DNA from: Ruixingdingia sedimenti
GTDB lineage: Bacteria; Pseudomonadota; Alphaproteobacteria; Rhodobacterales; Rhodobacteraceae
DNA: 64,000 nucleotides
NCBI RefSeq assembly: GCF_031432425.1
Contig: NZ_JAVKPH010000005.1
Coordinates: 124,001 to 188,000, forward strand
Direction of reading: 5' to 3'
Part shown: in pieces, positions 53,911 through 63,038 of the stretch
How the letters are laid out: each line of letters begins with the position of its first letter
Numbering within the stretch: position 1 is the stretch's first letter
Translations under genes and position numbers: made by a program
The notes under the pieces: generated by a model
Databases searched by the model: none
What the model was told of the DNA's origin: nothing
Seen by the model: the letters and a program-made list of their open reading frames with translations, nothing else

Positions 53911-54609
53911 TCATCCGCCTTCTGCCGCATCTTCAACAAGGTTTTGTAACACTTCGGCGGCAAGCGCGCGGGTGACGGGGCGCGATTGTTCCAGCGCGCG
54001 CGCATCCAGCGCCGCGACCAGCGCCTGCGCCACATCCAGCGCGCGCGGCATGCGCGGCACCAGCCAGTCGATCAGCCCCGGCGCGACCGCCAGTTGCCGG
54101 TCGGCGAAAAGCTTGATCAGGACCGCGGCCAGCAGCGCGTCGTCGGGGCTGCCGATGCGCGCAAGTCCGGCGGCCTGCATGCGGCTGGCCAGATCGGGCA
54201 GCGCGAGGCCCCAGTCGCGCGGTGGGCCGGCGGCCGTGACCAGCAGCGCGCCCCGCGCCTCTGCCACCAGCAGGTTGTGCAGGTGGAACAGCGCGCGTTC
54301 GGCCGCGCCCTTGCCCCCGATGCGGTCGGCATCCTCGACCGCGACCGCGCCGGTCGCGGCCAGCGCCGGCAGGTCGGCCCCGGGCAGGTCGGCGGCGGCG
54401 ATGACCGCCGCCCCGCTCGCCGCCGCCCAGACATGGGCCAGATGCGTCTTGCCCGCGCCAGGGGGGCCCGCCAGCACCAGCTTGCCCCCCGGCCAGCCGC
54501 GCCAGCCCTCGACCGCCGTCAGCGCCTGCGCATTGGCGGGCGAGACGATGAAATCCGCCCGCCCCCGCGCCACCCGCACCGGCAGGTCGAGGATCAGCTG
54601 CCGGTTCAT
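53911..54609 (-). CDS. hdaA: HdaA-like DnaA-related replication regulator
   Basis: A 232-residue protein with a Walker A (GPPGAGKTH), a degenerate sensor region and a C-terminal helical lid like the AAA+ domain of DnaA, but no DnaA DNA-binding domain. Hda proteins bind the beta clamp and inactivate DnaA-ATP; QLILDLPV at residues 4-11 matches the N-terminal clamp-binding motif. It is coupled by ATGA to the AI-2E-type permease upstream. Confidence 0.85.
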   Translation of the reverse strand: MNRQLILDLPVRVARGRADFIVSPANAQALTAVEGWRGWPGGKLVLAGPPGAGKTHLAHVWAAASGAAVIAAADLPGADLPALAATGAVAVEDADRIGGKGAAERALFHLHNLLVAEARGALLVTAAGPPRDWGLALPDLASRMQAAGLARIGSPDDALLAAVLIKLFADRQLAVAPGLIDWLVPRMPRALDVAQALVAALDARALEQSRPVTRALAAEVLQNLVEDAAEGG

Positions 54610-55694
54610 CCCGCGTCCCCGTCGGTTCCGGCCGGCGGCCGCCGGCCTAGGCCCCGGTACAGCAGGCTCGATTCGTATTTCTGCGCCGCGAACCGCATCA
54701 GCACCCCGATCGCCGCCGCCACCGGCACCGCCACCACCATGCCCACGAACCCGAAAAGGGATCCGAAGGCCGACAGCGCGAACAACAGCCACACCGGATG
54801 CAGGCCCACCGACCCGCCCACCAGCTTGGGCGTGAGGATGTTGCCCTCGACGAACTGGCCCAGCACGAAGATCGCCACCACGATCCCGATCGACAGCCAG
54901 TCGCCCCAGAACTGGAACAGCGACAGCCCGATGGCCAGTACGCCGCCCACCAGCGTGCCGACATAGGGAATGAAGGCGATGGCCCCCGCGATGGCGCCGA
55001 TCACCAGCCCGAATTGCAGCCCCGCCACCGTCAGCGCCACGGCATAGAACCCGCCGAGGATCATGCAGACCGACATCTGCCCGCGCACGAACCCGGCCAG
55101 CACCAGGTCGATCTCATGCGCCAGATGGCGGATCACCGGGGCATGGTCGCGCGGCAGCATGTCGTCGATGCGGGCGATCATCCGGTCCCAGTCCAGCAGC
55201 ATGTAGAAGGCCACCACCGGCACGACGACGATGAACAGCACCGCCCCGATCACCCCCATGGCCGAGGTCAGCAGGCTGTTCGCCAGTTCCCCCCCGCGCG
55301 ACTTGATCCCCTCGCCGATCTCGCCCAGGGTCTGGCGGATGGTGCTGGTCTCGTCCCGGATTTCCGGGAAATGGTCGATCAGGAAGGTCTGCAACTGCGT
55401 CAGCAGGTCGGGCGCGGTGTTGATCAGCGCGCGCAGTTCCGACACCAGCGTCGGGATCACCGCCAGAACCAGCAGCACCGCCACCAGCACCGCGACGACC
55501 GAGATGGTGATGGTGGCCAGCACCCGGCTCATGCCCCAGCGTTCCAGCCGGTCGGCCACGGGATCGAGGAAATAGGCGATCGCGCCGCCGACGAGGAAGG
55601 GCAGGATCACATCGCCCAGAAGCCACAGGATCAGCAGGAAAACCGCCGCGGCGATGCCCCAGTACCGCAACTGTTCCCGGATCGACAATGCCAT
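54606..55694 (-). CDS. AI-2E-type (PerM) inner-membrane permease
   Basis: A 362-residue protein with about eight hydrophobic segments; PFLVGGAIAYFLDPVADRLE, then VVAFYMLLDWDRM, IPYVGTLVGG and GNILTPKLVGGSVGLHPVWL are typical of the AI-2E transporter family (PF01594 as I recall). I start at the ATG at 55694. An upstream GTG/ATG at 55805 would add 37 residues without features. It forms an operon with hdaA, ppk and possibly ppx. Confidence 0.85.
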   Translation of the reverse strand: MALSIREQLRYWGIAAAVFLLILWLLGDVILPFLVGGAIAYFLDPVADRLERWGMSRVLATITISVVAVLVAVLLVLAVIPTLVSELRALINTAPDLLTQLQTFLIDHFPEIRDETSTIRQTLGEIGEGIKSRGGELANSLLTSAMGVIGAVLFIVVVPVVAFYMLLDWDRMIARIDDMLPRDHAPVIRHLAHEIDLVLAGFVRGQMSVCMILGGFYAVALTVAGLQFGLVIGAIAGAIAFIPYVGTLVGGVLAIGLSLFQFWGDWLSIGIVVAIFVLGQFVEGNILTPKLVGGSVGLHPVWLLFALSAFGSLFGFVGMVVAVPVAAAIGVLMRFAAQKYESSLLYRGLGRRPPAGTDGDAG

Positions 55695-56003
55695 CGAAAA
55701 ATCCCTTCCGCCCGACGCCATCAGATTGCCCAACCCCGCCCGCGTTGCAAGGGGCAGGGGGATCACGAAGGTGAAGAGGGCGGGGCGCAAAGCGCCCGTG
55801 GACATGGGGGGCCGTGCGGCGGCGGGATGTCATCGCGGCCGCCGGAAGGCGCGCGCGGGGGGCAGGATGCATCCGTTTCTCACCCGCGGCGGCGGGGCTT
55901 CCCCCGCACGGTGCGCTTTGGACGAAGGCAAAGCCCCGCCCCGCTTGCCTGCCCCCTGCGGATCGCATAATCCCTGCGGGTGCCAATCCCACCGGAGGAA
56001 CCG
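55695..56003. other. Divergent region between permease and proS
   Basis: A 309-bp GC-rich interval with no supported gene. It must carry promoters for the permease-hdaA operon and for proS. No clear operator or repeat was noticed. Confidence 0.4.
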
Positions 56004-57344
56004 ATGCGCCTGTCCCGCTATTTCCTGCCCGTCCTGCGGGAAAACCCCGCCGAGGCGCAGATCGTCAGCCACCGCTACATGCTGCGCGCGGGCATGATCA
56101 AGCAGCAGGCCGCGGGGATCTATTCCTGGCTGCCGCTCGGCTATCGCGTGCTCAGGCGGATCGAGGACATCGTGCATCAGGAACAGGCGCGCGCCGGCCA
56201 CATCCCGCTGCTGATGCCCACGCTGCAACCGGCGGACCTGTGGCGCGAATCCGGCCGCTACGACGACTACGGGCAGGAAATGCTGCGCATCACCGACCGG
56301 CACAAGCGCGATCTGCTCTACGGGCCGACGAACGAGGAGATGATCACCGACATCTTCCGCAGCCATGTCGGCAGCTACAAGGACCTGCCGCTGACGCTCT
56401 ATCATATCCAGTGGAAGTTCCGCGATGAGATCCGCCCGCGCTTCGGCGTCATGCGGGGGCGCGAGTTCCTGATGAAGGACGGCTACAACTTCGACATCGA
56501 CAAGGACGCCGCGCTGCACGCCTACAACCGCCACATGGTCAGCTATCTGCGCACCTACGAACGCATGGGGCTGACGGCGATCCCGATGCGCGCGGCCTCG
56601 GGCCCCATCGGGGGCGACAACACGCATGAATTCCTGGTGCTGGCGGCGACGGGCGAGTCGGAAGTGTTCTACGACGACCGGGTGACGGGCCTGAAACTGG
56701 GCGACCGCGTGGTGGATTTCGACGACCGGGCCGAGGTGGCGGGGATCTGCAAGGAATTCACCACCCTCTACGCCCGCACCGACGAAACCCACGACCCCGC
56801 GTTGTTCGACCAGATCCCCGAGGCGCACCGCAAGGTCGGCCGGGGGATCGAGGTGGGGCAGATCTTCTACTTCTCGACCAAGTATTCCGAACCGATGGGC
56901 GCGGTGGTGGTCAACGACAAGGGCGAGCGCGTGCCCGTCCACATGGGCAGCCACGGCATCGGCGTGTCGCGCCTTCTGGGCGCGATCATCGAGGCGAGCC
57001 ATGACGACAAGGGCATCATCTGGCCCGAGGGCGTGACCCCCTTCCCGGTGGGGATCGTGAACCTGAAACAGGGCGACGCCGCGACCGATGCGGCCTGCGA
57101 GGGGCTTTACAAGGCGCTGACCGCGCAGGGGCTGGAACCGCTCTACGATGACCGCGACGAACGCGCGGGGGCCAAGTTCGCGACGATGGACCTGATCGGC
57201 CTGCCGTGGCGGATCACCGTGGGGCCGCGCGGGCTGGCGAACGGCAAGGTGGAACTGACCAGCCGCCGCACCGGCGAATCCGAGGAAATGAGCCCCGAGG
57301 CCGCGGTGGACCGTATCGCGCAGATCTACGCCGCGCATCCCTGA
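56004..57344 (+). CDS. proS: Prolyl-tRNA synthetase, short alphaproteobacterial form
   Basis: A 446-residue class II synthetase charging tRNA-Pro. RYMLRAGMIKQQAAGIYSWLPLGYRV, GPTNEEMITD, RFGVMRGREFLMKD and the C-terminal anticodon-binding domain (LKQGDAATDAACEGLYKAL) are present. It lacks the roughly 180-residue editing insertion of the E. coli enzyme, so mischarged Ala-tRNA-Pro would need a separate deacylase. The start at 56004 follows GGAGGAACCG. The DksA-like gene lies 65 bp downstream. Confidence 0.97.
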   Translation: MRLSRYFLPVLRENPAEAQIVSHRYMLRAGMIKQQAAGIYSWLPLGYRVLRRIEDIVHQEQARAGHIPLLMPTLQPADLWRESGRYDDYGQEMLRITDRHKRDLLYGPTNEEMITDIFRSHVGSYKDLPLTLYHIQWKFRDEIRPRFGVMRGREFLMKDGYNFDIDKDAALHAYNRHMVSYLRTYERMGLTAIPMRAASGPIGGDNTHEFLVLAATGESEVFYDDRVTGLKLGDRVVDFDDRAEVAGICKEFTTLYARTDETHDPALFDQIPEAHRKVGRGIEVGQIFYFSTKYSEPMGAVVVNDKGERVPVHMGSHGIGVSRLLGAIIEASHDDKGIIWPEGVTPFPVGIVNLKQGDAATDAACEGLYKALTAQGLEPLYDDRDERAGAKFATMDLIGLPWRITVGPRGLANGKVELTSRRTGESEEMSPEAAVDRIAQIYAAHP

Positions 57345-57409
57345 GCCCCCGGCTTGACCCCCACCCCCGCGCCGCCCATCTTGAACGGGTGGCATCCGGG
57401 GGAAGGGCG

Positions 57410-57679
57410 ATGGCCGGCGGTTGGGCGCATGACGGCGCGGTGAACGAACAGATCGAGGCGTCGATCGGGGATGAACTCGCCCGGATGCGGGCGCGCCCGC
57501 GCCCGCGGGGCGAAAGCTTCACCCATTGCGCCGAATGCGACGAACCGATCCCCGAGGCGCGCAGGCAGGCGGTCCCGGGCGTCAAGCTCTGCATCGACTG
57601 CCAGCAGACCCGCGACGCACGGCCCGTCCTGCGCGGCGGCATCAACCGGCGCGGATCGAAGGACAGCCAGTTGAAGTGA
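57410..57679 (+). CDS. DksA/TraR-family zinc-finger protein
   Basis: An 89-residue protein with a C4 zinc finger CAECDEPIPEARRQAVPG followed by CIDCQ (spacing C-x2-C-x17-C-x2-C), like short DksA/TraR proteins that bind RNA polymerase secondary channel. It lacks the long N-terminal coiled coil of DksA. Probably co-transcribed with proS. It is followed by full copy 2 of the structured repeat. Confidence 0.88.
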   Translation: MAGGWAHDGAVNEQIEASIGDELARMRARPRPRGESFTHCAECDEPIPEARRQAVPGVKLCIDCQQTRDARPVLRGGINRRGSKDSQLK

Positions 57680-57711
57680 CCCTGCGGGGGCAATTTGTTC
57701 CCCCGGGCAGG

Positions 57712-57905
57712 CTGGCGAAGGCGCGTGCCTTCGCCATATCCGGCGCGTGGAGTTGCCCCGGCCGGTGGCCCAAAGCCCCCGGCCAGCGCCCGCCCCGCCC
57801 ATGGCGGGCGCCGGCCTCTCCATTTTCCCCGGCATCACCGTCCCTGGCGCCATCGCCGCGCCACGGGCGGGGGAAACGCAGTGCGTTTCCTGATCCCGCC
57901 CGGCC
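57712..57905 (+). repeat. 194-bp structured dispersed repeat, copy 2
   Basis: Same length and order of stems as the copy at 432-625; the first 26 bases and the large inner stem are nearly identical. It starts 33 bp after the DksA-like stop. The interval 57906-58077 up to lolC has no supported gene. Confidence 0.85.
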
Positions 57906-58077
57906 CCGTCATGGCGCGAATGTCGATGCGGCCCGGGGCGGGGTGTTGCAGGCGCGGGGCCGGCGCTCCCCCCGAACCCCTTCACATCGGCGTAGGCCGG
58001 GCCGCGCCCCGCAGCCCCTCGCTTGACCTTCGCCCCACCCGCCGCCATGGTGCCCGCCAGCCACAACCGGAGCCGCC

Positions 58078-59364
58078 ATGGCCGCCAGAACCGCCCCCTT
58101 CGCCGCCTTCGAATGGATGATCGCCTGGCGCTATCTGCGCGCGCGGCGGGCCGAGGGCGGGGTCAGCGTGATGACCTGGATCAGCCTTGTCGGCATCACG
58201 CTGGCGGTGTTCGCGCTGATCGCCACGCTGGCGGTGCGTGCGGGGTTCCGCGCCGAATTCGTGGACACGATCCTGGGCGCCAATGCCCATGTCACCGTCT
58301 ATTCCGCCGCGCGGCAGACGCCTGCGGGCGGGCTCGACCGGACGATGGCGGATTACGCCGGAACGGCCGCCCGCATCGCCGAAATCCCCGGCGTCACCCG
58401 CACCGCCCCCCTGATCCGCGGCCAGGTGATGGCCAATGCCACGGGGCGCAACGCGGGGGCGGAGGTCTACGGCATCACGCTCGACGACCTGCGCACCATC
58501 CCCCGCGTCGGCCGGGCAGAGACCTTCGAGGGCGACATCGCCCGGTTCGATCAGGGCATCGCCATCGGGTCCGGCCTTGCGCGCGAACTGGGCGTGGTGG
58601 CGGGCGACCGCATCCGCCTGATCTCGCCCGAGGGGGTGCGCACGGCCTTCGGCACCTCGCCCCGGGTGAACGCCTATGAGGTGGTCTATATCTTCACCGC
58701 CGGGCGCTACGACATCGACCGCACCCGCATCTACATGCCCTTCGCCGAGGCGCAGAGCTATTTCAACCGCGAGGGCGTGGCCGACGAGATCGAGGTCATG
58801 GTCGAAAACCCCGAGGCGGTGGACGGCTACGCGCTGCGCCTGATGCAGGCGGCGGGCGACCATGCGCTGGTCTGGACATGGCGCGACAGCGCCGGCAGCT
58901 TCCTGCGCGCGCTGGACGTGGAGGACAACGTGATGTTCGTGATCCTGTCCATCCTCGTGCTGATCGCGGCGATGAACATCGTCTCGGGCCTGATCATGCT
59001 GGTCAAGAACAAGGGCCGCGACATCGGCATCCTGCGCACGATGGGCCTGACCGAAGGGTCCGTCCTGCGGGTGTTCTTCATCTGCGGCGCGGCGACGGGG
59101 CTGGCGGGAACGGCGGCGGGGGTGGTGCTGGGATGCCTGTTCGCGATCTATATCGACCCGGTGTTTTCCTTCGTGAACTGGGTCGCGGGCGGCGGCGTCT
59201 GGGATCCGTCGATCCGGGGCATCTACAACCTGCCGGCGCAGTTGCGGCTGGCCGATGTGATGCAGGCGGTGGGGCTGTCGCTGGGTCTGTCGTTCATCGT
59301 CACCATCTTTCCCGCGCGGCGCGCGGCGCGCATGAACCCGGTGGAGGCCCTGCGCTATGAGTGA
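58078..59364 (+). CDS. lolC: Lipoprotein-releasing complex permease LolC/E
   Basis: A 428-residue FtsX-type permease: one N-terminal helix (about 37-60), a periplasmic domain (about 65-275) and three C-terminal helices. ISLVGITLAVFALIATLAVRAGF, ILVLIAAMNIVSGLIMLVKNKGRDIGIL and FPARRAARMNPVEALRYE are the LolC/E signature. It extracts lipoproteins from the inner membrane with the LolD ATPase, whose gene overlaps by 8 bp. Alphaproteobacteria use one LolC/E-type permease with LolD. Confidence 0.93.
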   Translation: MAARTAPFAAFEWMIAWRYLRARRAEGGVSVMTWISLVGITLAVFALIATLAVRAGFRAEFVDTILGANAHVTVYSAARQTPAGGLDRTMADYAGTAARIAEIPGVTRTAPLIRGQVMANATGRNAGAEVYGITLDDLRTIPRVGRAETFEGDIARFDQGIAIGSGLARELGVVAGDRIRLISPEGVRTAFGTSPRVNAYEVVYIFTAGRYDIDRTRIYMPFAEAQSYFNREGVADEIEVMVENPEAVDGYALRLMQAAGDHALVWTWRDSAGSFLRALDVEDNVMFVILSILVLIAAMNIVSGLIMLVKNKGRDIGILRTMGLTEGSVLRVFFICGAATGLAGTAAGVVLGCLFAIYIDPVFSFVNWVAGGGVWDPSIRGIYNLPAQLRLADVMQAVGLSLGLSFIVTIFPARRAARMNPVEALRYE

Positions 59365-60034
59365 CGCGGTGCTGATGCTCGACGGGATCGAAAAGACCTA
59401 CAACCGCAACCGCCCGGGCGAGGTGCGGGTGTTGCAGGGGGCAAGCCTTTCCGTTGCGCGGGGCGAGGTGGTGGCGCTGGTCGCCCCTTCGGGTGCGGGG
59501 AAATCGACGCTGCTGCATGTGGCGGGGCTTCTGGATACGCCCGATGCGGGGCAGGTGGCGATCGCCGGGCGGGCGATGCAGGGCGCATCCGACCGCGCGC
59601 GGACCGAAATGCGCCGGGGCGAGGTGGGCTTCATCTACCAGTTCCACCACCTGTTGCCCGAATTCACCGCGCTGGAAAACATCGTGCTGCCGCAACTGGC
59701 GAATGGCGCAGGCGCCGCCGCGGCGCGGGCGCGGGCCGAGGGCCTGCTGGCCCGCGTCGGCCTTGCCGCCCGCGCCGGCCACCGGCCCGCGGCGCTGTCG
59801 GGGGGCGAACAGCAGCGCGTGGCCTTCTGCCGCGCGCTGGCCAATGCGCCGAAGCTTCTGCTGGCGGACGAACCCACCGGCAACCTCGACCCCGCGACCT
59901 CGGCGCAGGTGTTCGGCGTGCTGATGGAGGTGGTGCGCGAAACCGGCCTGTCGGCGCTGATCGCGACCCACAACATGGACCTTGCCGCGCGGATGGACCG
60001 GGTGGTGCGGCTGGAGGCGGGGCGGGTGGTCTGA
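59357..60034 (+). CDS. lolD: Lipoprotein-releasing complex ATPase LolD
   Basis: A 225-residue ATPase with Walker A APSGAGKST (Ala instead of the usual Gly at the first position), signature LSGGEQQRVAFCRAL and Walker B LLLADEPTGNLD, plus QFHHLLPEFTALENI typical of LolD. It overlaps lolC. It is followed by repeat family 2 copy B, which lies between it and the convergent ydcZ gene. Confidence 0.95.
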   Translation: MSDAVLMLDGIEKTYNRNRPGEVRVLQGASLSVARGEVVALVAPSGAGKSTLLHVAGLLDTPDAGQVAIAGRAMQGASDRARTEMRRGEVGFIYQFHHLLPEFTALENIVLPQLANGAGAAAARARAEGLLARVGLAARAGHRPAALSGGEQQRVAFCRALANAPKLLLADEPTGNLDPATSAQVFGVLMEVVRETGLSALIATHNMDLAARMDRVVRLEAGRVV

Positions 60035-60063
60035 CCGGAAGGCGTTGCGCGGGCGGAGGGTGC

Positions 60064-60160
60064 GGGGCCTCCGGCGGGGATATTTAGGGACAGAAAATGA
60101 TCAGGGGTGCGCCAGTGCGGGACGGGCGCGCCGGTGGCTTCATCTTGCCGGAAATACTCG
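60064..60160 (-). repeat. Dispersed intergenic repeat family 2, copy B (inverted)
   Basis: Reads CCTCCGGCGGGGATATTT and GGACAGAAAATGA on the plus strand, then CTTCATCTTG and AAATACTC, i.e. the reverse complement arrangement of copy A. It sits between convergent lolD and ydcZ and may end both transcripts. Confidence 0.7.
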
Positions 60161-60194
60161 AACACAGCACCCGCCACGCGGCCGACGCCGGGGA

Positions 60195-60644
60195 TCAGCC
60201 CCTTTGCGTCAGCAGCACGCCCGCGGCCATCACCGCGATGCCGGTGGCGCGGATCAGGCTGATCGGCTTGACCGGCGCGCCCATCAGCCCGAAATGGTCG
60301 ATCACCGCGGCAGAGACCATCTGGCCCACCAGCACGCAGAAGATCGCGTTGCCGAGCCCGAAGCGTGGCGCGACTACCGTGACGCTGACGAGGTAGAAGG
60401 TCATCAGAAGCCCGCCGAACAGCAGGTGGCGCGGCTGCGCGGCGAGTTTCGCCAGCGGCGCGGGGCCGGTGGTGAACAGCATCACCGCCACCGCGCCCAG
60501 GAACGCCACCACCAGCAGCACGCAGGCCGCCGCCGCGGGCGCGCCGAGCCGGAGCCCGAGCTGCGCGTTGAGCATCGCCAGCACCGGCACCCCGGCGCCC
60601 GCGGCCAGCATCACCGCGGCAAAGCGCAGATGGTCGGGGTTCAT
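60195..60644 (-). CDS. YdcZ-like DMT-family transporter
   Basis: A 149-residue DMT-superfamily half-transporter (DUF606/YdcZ), four to five helices with AMLNAQLGLRLGAPAAAACV, FYLVSVTVVAPRFGLGNAIF and GVLLTQRG. It overlaps hisE by ATGA and is the last gene of the his operon. The substrate is unknown. Confidence 0.85.
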   Translation of the reverse strand: MNPDHLRFAAVMLAAGAGVPVLAMLNAQLGLRLGAPAAAACVLLVVAFLGAVAVMLFTTGPAPLAKLAAQPRHLLFGGLLMTFYLVSVTVVAPRFGLGNAIFCVLVGQMVSAAVIDHFGLMGAPVKPISLIRATGIAVMAAGVLLTQRG

Positions 60645-60952
60645 GGCCGCGCCGCCTTTTCGGCGATGCCCGAGGTGCCCTCGCGCCGTTCCAGTTCGGC
60701 CAGCACATCGGCCAGCGTCACGTCGCGCGCGGCCAGCATCACCAGCAGGTGATAGATCACATCCGCGGCCTCGGCCGTCAGGCGCGCGCGGTCGCCCTTC
60801 ACCGCCTCGATGATCGCCTCGATGGCCTCTTCGCCGAATTTCTCGGCGCATTTCTCGGGGCCCTTCGCCAGCAGCTTGGCGGTCCAGGAACTGTCCGGGT
60901 CCGCGCCCTTGCGGGCGGCGATGGTGGCGGCGAGGCGGTCGAGCGTACTCAT
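60641..60952 (-). CDS. hisE: Phosphoribosyl-ATP pyrophosphatase
   Basis: A 103-residue HisE, second step of histidine synthesis. LAKGPEKCAEKFGEEAIEAIIEAVKGD and AADVIYHLLVMLAARDVTL are the MazG-like metal-binding helices. It overlaps genes on both sides within the minus-strand his operon. Confidence 0.95.
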   Translation of the reverse strand: MSTLDRLAATIAARKGADPDSSWTAKLLAKGPEKCAEKFGEEAIEAIIEAVKGDRARLTAEAADVIYHLLVMLAARDVTLADVLAELERREGTSGIAEKAARP

Positions 60953-61362
60953 CTGAGCATTCCTTGCAGGCGGCTGTCGTGCATGAATATCGCATCCAGC
61001 ATGGCGAAGGCCCGGGGCGCGAAAGGGGTGCCGAGGATGTCGGCACGGGACAGCGCGGTGGCGTTGGCGCCGGTGTCCTGCGGCATGTCGGTGATCCGGA
61101 AACCCTCTGCCGCCGGGTCGTATACCGCGCGGAACAGCTGGCGTGCCGCGGGATCGCCGGAGGACCAGTCCCCGGTGCCGATCTGGAACAGGACGCCGTG
61201 GTCGCGGTGCCCGGCGGCGAAGCGCAGGGCATAGAAGGCCAGCCAGCCGGCGGGGGCGAACAATTCGCCCTCGATCCGGCTGGTGGTCGTGCCGCAGCAG
61301 TCGCAGGGCGTCTGGTGGATATCGCCTTCCTCCAGGCGGATATCCTGCCATGCCAGCGTCAC
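60949..61362 (-). CDS. Uncharacterised protein coupled between hisF and hisE
   Basis: A 137-residue protein starting at a GTG that overlaps the hisF stop (GTGA) and ending over the hisE start (ATGA). It has a CDCCG cluster (TPCDCCGTTTSRIEG) that could bind metal, then GWLAFYALRFAAGHRDHGVL and a segment WSSGDPAARQLFRAV. I do not recognise the family and it is not a known histidine enzyme. The double overlap and continuous frame indicate a real gene in the operon. Confidence 0.7.
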   Translation of the reverse strand: MTLAWQDIRLEEGDIHQTPCDCCGTTTSRIEGELFAPAGWLAFYALRFAAGHRDHGVLFQIGTGDWSSGDPAARQLFRAVYDPAAEGFRITDMPQDTGANATALSRADILGTPFAPRAFAMLDAIFMHDSRLQGMLR

Positions 61363-62120
61363 GACAGCCGCACCGGGATGCCGGCGGCGGCCATGTGGTC
61401 CTTGGCCTGCCGGATGGTGAATTCGCCGAAATGGAAGATCGAGGCGGCAAGCACGGCCGAGGCATGGCCTTCGGTCACGCCCTCGACCAGATGGTCGAGC
61501 GTGCCGACCCCGCCCGAGGCGATGACGGGCACCGTGACCGCATCGGCGATGGCGCGGGTGAGGGGGATGTTGAATCCCGCGCGGGTGCCGTCGCGGTCCA
61601 TCGAGGTCAGCAGGATTTCCCCCGCGCCCCTGGCCGCCACGGTGCGGGCGAAATCCACCGCGTCGATGCCGGTGGGCCTGCGCCCGCCGTGGGTGAAGAT
61701 TTCCCACCGGCCCGGCGCGACCGTCTTGGCGTCGATGGCGACCACGATGCATTGCGACCCGAAACGGTCGGCGGCCCGCGCGACCACATCGGGGTCGGCC
61801 ACGGCGGCGGAGTTGAAGGACACCTTGTCCGCCCCCGCCAGCAGCAGGGCGCGCACGTCCTCGGGCGTGCGCACGCCGCCGCCCACGGTCAGCGGCATGA
61901 AGCACTGTTCGGCGGTGCGGGTCACGAGGTCGTACATCGTGCCGCGGTTTTCATGCGTGGCGTGGATGTCGAGAAAGCACAGCTCGTCCGCCCCCGCCGC
62001 GTCATAGGCGCGCGCGGCCTCCACCGGGTCGCCGGCGTCGATCAGGTTGACGAAGTTGACGCCCTTGACCACGCGGCCGTCGGCCACGTCGAGACAGGGG
62101 ATGATGCGGGTCTTGAGCAT
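61359..62120 (-). CDS. hisF: Imidazole glycerol phosphate synthase subunit HisF
   Basis: A 253-residue TIM barrel cyclase. IIPCLDVADGRVVKG provides the catalytic Asp11 region and TSMDRDGTRAGFN the second Asp. With HisH (not in the window) it makes imidazole glycerol phosphate and AICAR. It lies 39 bp after hisA. Confidence 0.96.
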   Translation of the reverse strand: MLKTRIIPCLDVADGRVVKGVNFVNLIDAGDPVEAARAYDAAGADELCFLDIHATHENRGTMYDLVTRTAEQCFMPLTVGGGVRTPEDVRALLLAGADKVSFNSAAVADPDVVARAADRFGSQCIVVAIDAKTVAPGRWEIFTHGGRRPTGIDAVDFARTVAARGAGEILLTSMDRDGTRAGFNIPLTRAIADAVTVPVIASGGVGTLDHLVEGVTEGHASAVLAASIFHFGEFTIRQAKDHMAAAGIPVRLS

Positions 62121-62159
62121 GGGCGGATCTTAGCGTGGCGGGGCGGGCGGGAAAAGGGC

Positions 62160-62879
62160 TCAGGCCCTGAGCGCGGCAAGGGCCGCGGCAAGGTCGATCG
62201 CGCCATCGTAGAGCGCGCGGCCGGAAATCGCACCGGCGATCACGCCGGTGTCGCGCAGCGCCAGCAGGTCCTCCATCCGGCTGACGCCGCCCGAGGCGAT
62301 GACGGGGATGGCGACGGCGCGGGCAAGGGCCGCGGTCGCCTCGATATTGGGGCCCGCCATCGCGCCGTCGCGGTCGATGTCGGTGTAGATGATGGCGGCC
62401 ACGCCCGCGTCCTCGAAACTGCGGGCGAGGTCGGTCGCCATCACATCGGTTTCCTCGGCCCATCCCTTGGTGGCCACCCGGCCCTTGCGGGCGTCGATGC
62501 CCACGGCGACGCGGCCGGGGAAGGCGCGCGCGGCCTCGCGCACCAGCGCGGGGTTTTCCACCGCCACGGTGCCGAGGATGACGCGGGCAAGGCCCTTTTC
62601 CAGCCACATCGCGATGGTCGTCATGTCGCGGATGCCGCCGCCCAACTGGCAGGGGACCTCGACGCGGGCAAGGATCGCCTCGACCGCCGCGGCGTTCACG
62701 GGGGTGCCGGCGAAGGCGCCGTTGAGGTCGACCAGATGCAGCCAGTCGCAGCCCGCCGCAGCAAAGGCCGCCGCCTGTGCCGCCGGGTCGTCGCCGAAGA
62801 CGGTGGCCTTGTCCATGTCGCCGCGCAGCAGGCGCACGCACTGGCCGTCCTTGAGGTCGATGGCGGGGTAGAGGATCAT
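62160..62879 (-). CDS. hisA: ProFAR isomerase HisA
   Basis: A 239-residue TIM barrel isomerase, start at 62879 (MILYPAIDLKDGQCVRLL). Catalytic Asp lies in YPAIDLKDG and a second in YTDIDRDGAMAGPN. First visible gene of the hisA-hisF-unknown-hisE-ydcZ operon; other his genes must be elsewhere. Confidence 0.96.
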   Translation of the reverse strand: MILYPAIDLKDGQCVRLLRGDMDKATVFGDDPAAQAAAFAAAGCDWLHLVDLNGAFAGTPVNAAAVEAILARVEVPCQLGGGIRDMTTIAMWLEKGLARVILGTVAVENPALVREAARAFPGRVAVGIDARKGRVATKGWAEETDVMATDLARSFEDAGVAAIIYTDIDRDGAMAGPNIEATAALARAVAIPVIASGGVSRMEDLLALRDTGVIAGAISGRALYDGAIDLAAALAALRA

Positions 62880-63038
62880 CGGCGGCTCCTGCGTCTGGCC
62901 CGGGGCCTGCGCCCGGCGGGGGTTCCTTGGCAGAATGCGCGCCCTTTGCCAAGGTGGCTTGCCGCAGGGTCGGGCTTGCCGGGCGGGCGGGACTGGCGGA
63001 TGCTGGCCTGCGTGATCATCCGGGGGAGGAGACCCGAC

